64,000 nucleotides of DNA, from assembly GCA_963971225.1 (NCBI GenBank), contig OZ020268.1, forward strand, positions 40,865,348-40,929,347. Direction: 5' to 3'. Under the pieces are notes generated by a model, which worked only from the letters and a program-made list of their open reading frames with translations, had not been told where the DNA came from and ran no database searches. Position numbers and translations under genes: made by a program. Positions 60,857 to 64,000 of the stretch are shown here, one piece after another. Each line of letters opens with the position of its first letter. The stretch's first letter is position 1. The stretch is from Melieria omissa (taxonomy: Eukaryota; Arthropoda; Insecta; Diptera; Ulidiidae).

Positions 60857-62729
60857 ACAATATACAGCAAATAGATTTATTTTACCGATGACATATTAGA
60901 TCTCGGCCTTGAATTTGGAAGCTGTTTTTATAGTTTATTTGAGATTGACTTCTGCATTATTTCTCCCATGAGAGTCCTGGAGTGAAAGTGCGACCAAAAG
61001 TTTTGTAGATATATAAAAAAAACCGCATAGTGTTAAATCGTACATTCTTAGTTACCAGTTGACATTAGCATATCGGAGACGATTTAATCTCAATTCAATT
61101 CAATTCTTTTCATAATAGGTTAGACTAGTTTACTTTGAATGGTTCTAAGGCATCGTATCGATTCCGTTTGAACGCCTTTTTAGTGCCTCAATCAGTCGAT
61201 TGATTGATTTGATTTCAACTTCGTATCTAAGGCAGAGACTTCCTGACTTCCAGAGTTCCTTCCACAATGAAAAAGTGTTATTTTTTTCTATAGCTCCTCA
61301 TTTTTAATAATTGGAGCAATCATAGACGACAAAATTAAAATTAGGCACCCTATATATGGTATTAATTGTGCTCCCTTGTGGCCAGCCACCTAATCTAACC
61401 TAACCTCGATGACTTCATGACCTCACAGCGTTCCTCTTCAGACGATCACTAGACTAGAAGTTTTTGTGCCGTTTCCTTTCTCCTTTCCTCTTCGTAGAAA
61501 TGGAATACACATCTGCAAATATTCCTGAACAAGTGGTACTATAGATTCATGACTCAGTATACGGTACAATATCCATTGATGATCTCAAAAAACAGCTCTG
61601 TTTATATGGAACTCAGACACAGCACCAGTTGATGTTTTGCATTTGGGGTTTTTGCTGTCGTTTATGTTTTGAATGAATGATACAATATCCTTGTAGATAA
61701 TATTGCCCATTTATAGGTCAGATATCGGTGATAACACAGAGTGGATAATACAGAAATACAGTGAACAGTTAATAGAATAGTTTTTGGTGATGTTTTGTAG
61801 TGTTCCACCGAAATCGACATTTCAAAGACAAACCAACACGGAGACTTAGTTTCGGACATTTTTCGAAACAAACCAAAACCGAAGCAAGCCTAACCTAAAT
61901 CGAATTTTTTAAACTGTAGCAAGAACAAAAAAAAAACAAAAAAGACAAGAATTTATGTTTTCTAAAAAATACTTTTGAGGTGTAAATGGACTTAACGTAC
62001 TAATTAAAATAGCTTATTTTAGACCTTAGTGGGTTAAAAAAAATATATCTAAAATCAAAGATTGTGACTAAACAAAACTACATAAAATATAAAAGCAATT
62101 GTTATTTTTTCACTACGACTCTTGCAAAGCGTTTGCCCAAACTTTTTTCAACTTTTTGAAGATCCTTTTCGGTTGAGTTCATAGAAGAAATTAAGAGGAT
62201 TACAGGATCAGTTGGCATGCCGTGGCATTCCAGTGTCCCTGCAGAAACGAAAGTGTTAACAGAAGCTCGCGAAACACTTTGATAAGAAAAATTGAATGAA
62301 GAATCCTTTTGCTGCCTTTTACGACTAAAAATAATTTTTTTCTTACTACTTTTATTTTATAGAACGAAAGGGTTAACAGAAGCTCGCGAATCACTTTGAT
62401 AAGAAAAATTGAATGAAGAATTCGTTTGCTCCCTTTTCCGGCTAAAAATGCTTTTTTTACTATTTTTTTTTTACTATAAAATTAAACCATTCTTGGTATC
62501 GGTCAACTACTTACTTGAAATATTTGTGGCAAATTTTTCAATACTAAAATTAAAACTCATTGAGATGGGAGATGAAAGTCGTATGAAATAAGAAAACAAT
62601 TAAATTGACATTTTTGAAATTCTTAGTTCCCTTAATATTTATAATAAGTTTTCTTCTGTGTCCTTTTTTCAAGGAATAGTTTTAAAAATTTATTAAAAAT
62701 AATCCTTTTCTCATTTCTTTCAATTACAG
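60857..62729. other. Intergenic with a short direct duplication
   Basis: About 70 bp (GAAAG-GTTAACAGAAGCTCGCG ... AAAAATTGAATGAAGAAT) at 62247-62330 recurs at 62365-62450. Otherwise nothing is recognised. Confidence 0.5.
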
Positions 62730-64000
62730 AGTTCATAGTTTCCATCGAGTGGGCAACACTCTCGTCACAATTTCAAGGATATTCACCACACTAATGCGTT
62801 GTGTTATCCCAACCAGACAACGGTAGTCGACGATTTCAACACACACACACAGACAGTCACTCACACAAAGCAAACGCCAATGCTGCGACGTGCCAGCGAC
62901 AGCTCATGACGTCGACAAACGGCAGGCAGCACATGGACAGCAATCGAGTCGCGTGCTGTGTGGCACTTGGGCCGAGCATGACAGCGCCAAGGATAACGCT
63001 GATGCTGACGCTGATGACGAGCGCGCTGCCAGCTGGTGGTGAATAGGTGGTGAATTCCAACGAGAGCGAATGAGAGCGTGAGAGCGCCGAAAGGACAAAC
63101 GGCTGCTGCTGGCTGGCTGGTCGACTGGTTCGAGTGGCTGCAGAACGGCAGAAAGCTGAAACCGAAACAGACTCGTGGCAGCGTTTGCGCGGCGGTTACG
63201 GTGCGCGGGTGTCAAAAAATCACATCCCAAATCGAATCGAAGAATGTAAAAGTGTAGAAAGTTTGCAAAAATTATTTTTGAAAAAATTTAAAGAAATTGT
63301 GTGCAGCAAATTTGAGCTAAAAGAATGTGAAAAAGTTAAAGAATATTGAATTGAGTGAGTGAGCGCCGTTAAGTATGCAATGCAAATTGCCACAATATGC
63401 ACAGAAAAGTGGAAGCAGAGCGTGAAGCGAAAAGTGCACAAGGAATGTGGCAATAAAAAGCAAAGCGAAAAAAATCATTTTTGGGTGTGAAAACGAAAGT
63501 GAAAATTTAGCACAGAAACGAACGAACGAGCCAGCGAACGACTGCGCGACGAGGAAGGCCGCAACGACGAAAGCGACCGCAAGGATAACGTCAAAAACTC
63601 ACACCGACACACGCACACACACAGATAGGAACGGTGTGCGAGTGAGTGTGAGTGTGAGTGCGAGTGTGTTAGTGTCGGTGTGTGCGTGCCGCCAGTGCGT
63701 GGAACGTGTGGAACGCACGCAGGCCCAACAACAACAACAACAATAAAGCAACACAAGGACGAGGGAACGGAAGCCACAGGAAGGATGAAGTTGACGAGCA
63801 CAACGTGGTGCAGTGCGTAGAATTGAAGGCAGCAACTTCAGCAGCAGACGGCCGCACTCACAGCCCAGCTCGGCCCCCCTTGCGAGCGCACAGCACGCGC
63901 CCCGCACACGCTGCTGGTGTACACACAGTGGCGTCCTGGTGATTTCTTTGCGTTACATAAAAACAAACGAAACGAAACACAAAACGAATTCGAAGCGCCG
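62730..64000 (+). promoter_or_regulatory. Promoter and 5' leader-like region at the right edge
   Basis: GC rises from 62.8 kb. A good acceptor-like TTTCAATTACAG ends at 62729, so part may be an internal leader exon. From about 63.06 kb GAGAGCG words, then A-rich GTGAAAA, AACGAAAG and CA/GTGTGAGTGTGAG runs and CAA repeats (63728-63743) are typical of fly 5' leaders. Frames to about 100 codons have no recognisable product; a 12-codon ATG frame at 63785 would be an upstream frame. The coding start lies outside the window. Confidence 0.45.

Noticed and set aside
63447..63942. Frames of about 100 codons near the right edge
   Set aside because: Low-complexity reading of GTGTGA and CAA repeats; better explained as 5' leader.

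Overview
The window is AT-rich eukaryotic nuclear DNA from a dipteran insect. Two spliced genes have clear fly relatives, introns follow GT-AG with T-rich acceptor tracts, and CAA and CA microsatellites abound. A tRNA-derived SINE resembles one I remember from tephritid fruit flies, so an acalyptrate fly, probably a tephritid, is the best guess (inference, not proven). All protein-coding sequence I can defend lies on the + strand and totals about 4.4 kb; the rest is intron, intergenic DNA and a dense set of mobile elements and tandem repeats.

Layout. 1-6494 is intron of the first gene and contains a 1.07-kb hexanucleotide array. 6495-10153 holds the last four coding exons of a PDE9-type cGMP phosphodiesterase; its in-frame TGA is followed by 75 further codons that look fully coding (10154-10381), a strong stop-codon-readthrough candidate. 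10.4-39.4 kb is a 29-kb stretch without convincing protein genes: MITEs, a LINE reverse-transcriptase tail split by a MITE, a SINE, an AT-rich satellite-like block, and two A-rich transcript-like stretches with poly(A) signals. 39495-42155 is a five-exon secreted EndoU endoribonuclease of 740 residues with a long low-complexity linker. 42.3-62.7 kb is again repeats plus one likely untranslated first exon near 47.0-47.6 kb. 62.7-64.0 kb looks like the promoter and 5' untranslated region of a further + strand gene whose coding part is outside the window.

Mobile DNA is the dominant theme. By matching termini and target duplications I could delimit several DNA-transposon relics: hAT-type elements with CAGTG ends and 8-bp duplications (11.1, 11.9, 27.6, 43.8, 45.0, 53.2 and 54.0 kb), TTAA-flanked piggyBac-type elements (28.4, 31.3, 35.0 and 35.9 kb), TA-flanked pogo/mariner-type elements (12.2 and 32.9 kb), a CACTG-ended family (24.0 and 57.2 kb), and a solo LTR with an ATAT duplication (38.2 kb). 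Tandem arrays with periods of about 6, 84, 125, 130-150, 170, 185 and 560 bp lie between them.

The two genes show no evident functional link: one would hydrolyse cGMP in the cytosol, the other is predicted to be a secreted or secretory-pathway RNase. No autonomous transposase, tRNA gene, rRNA or CRISPR was found.
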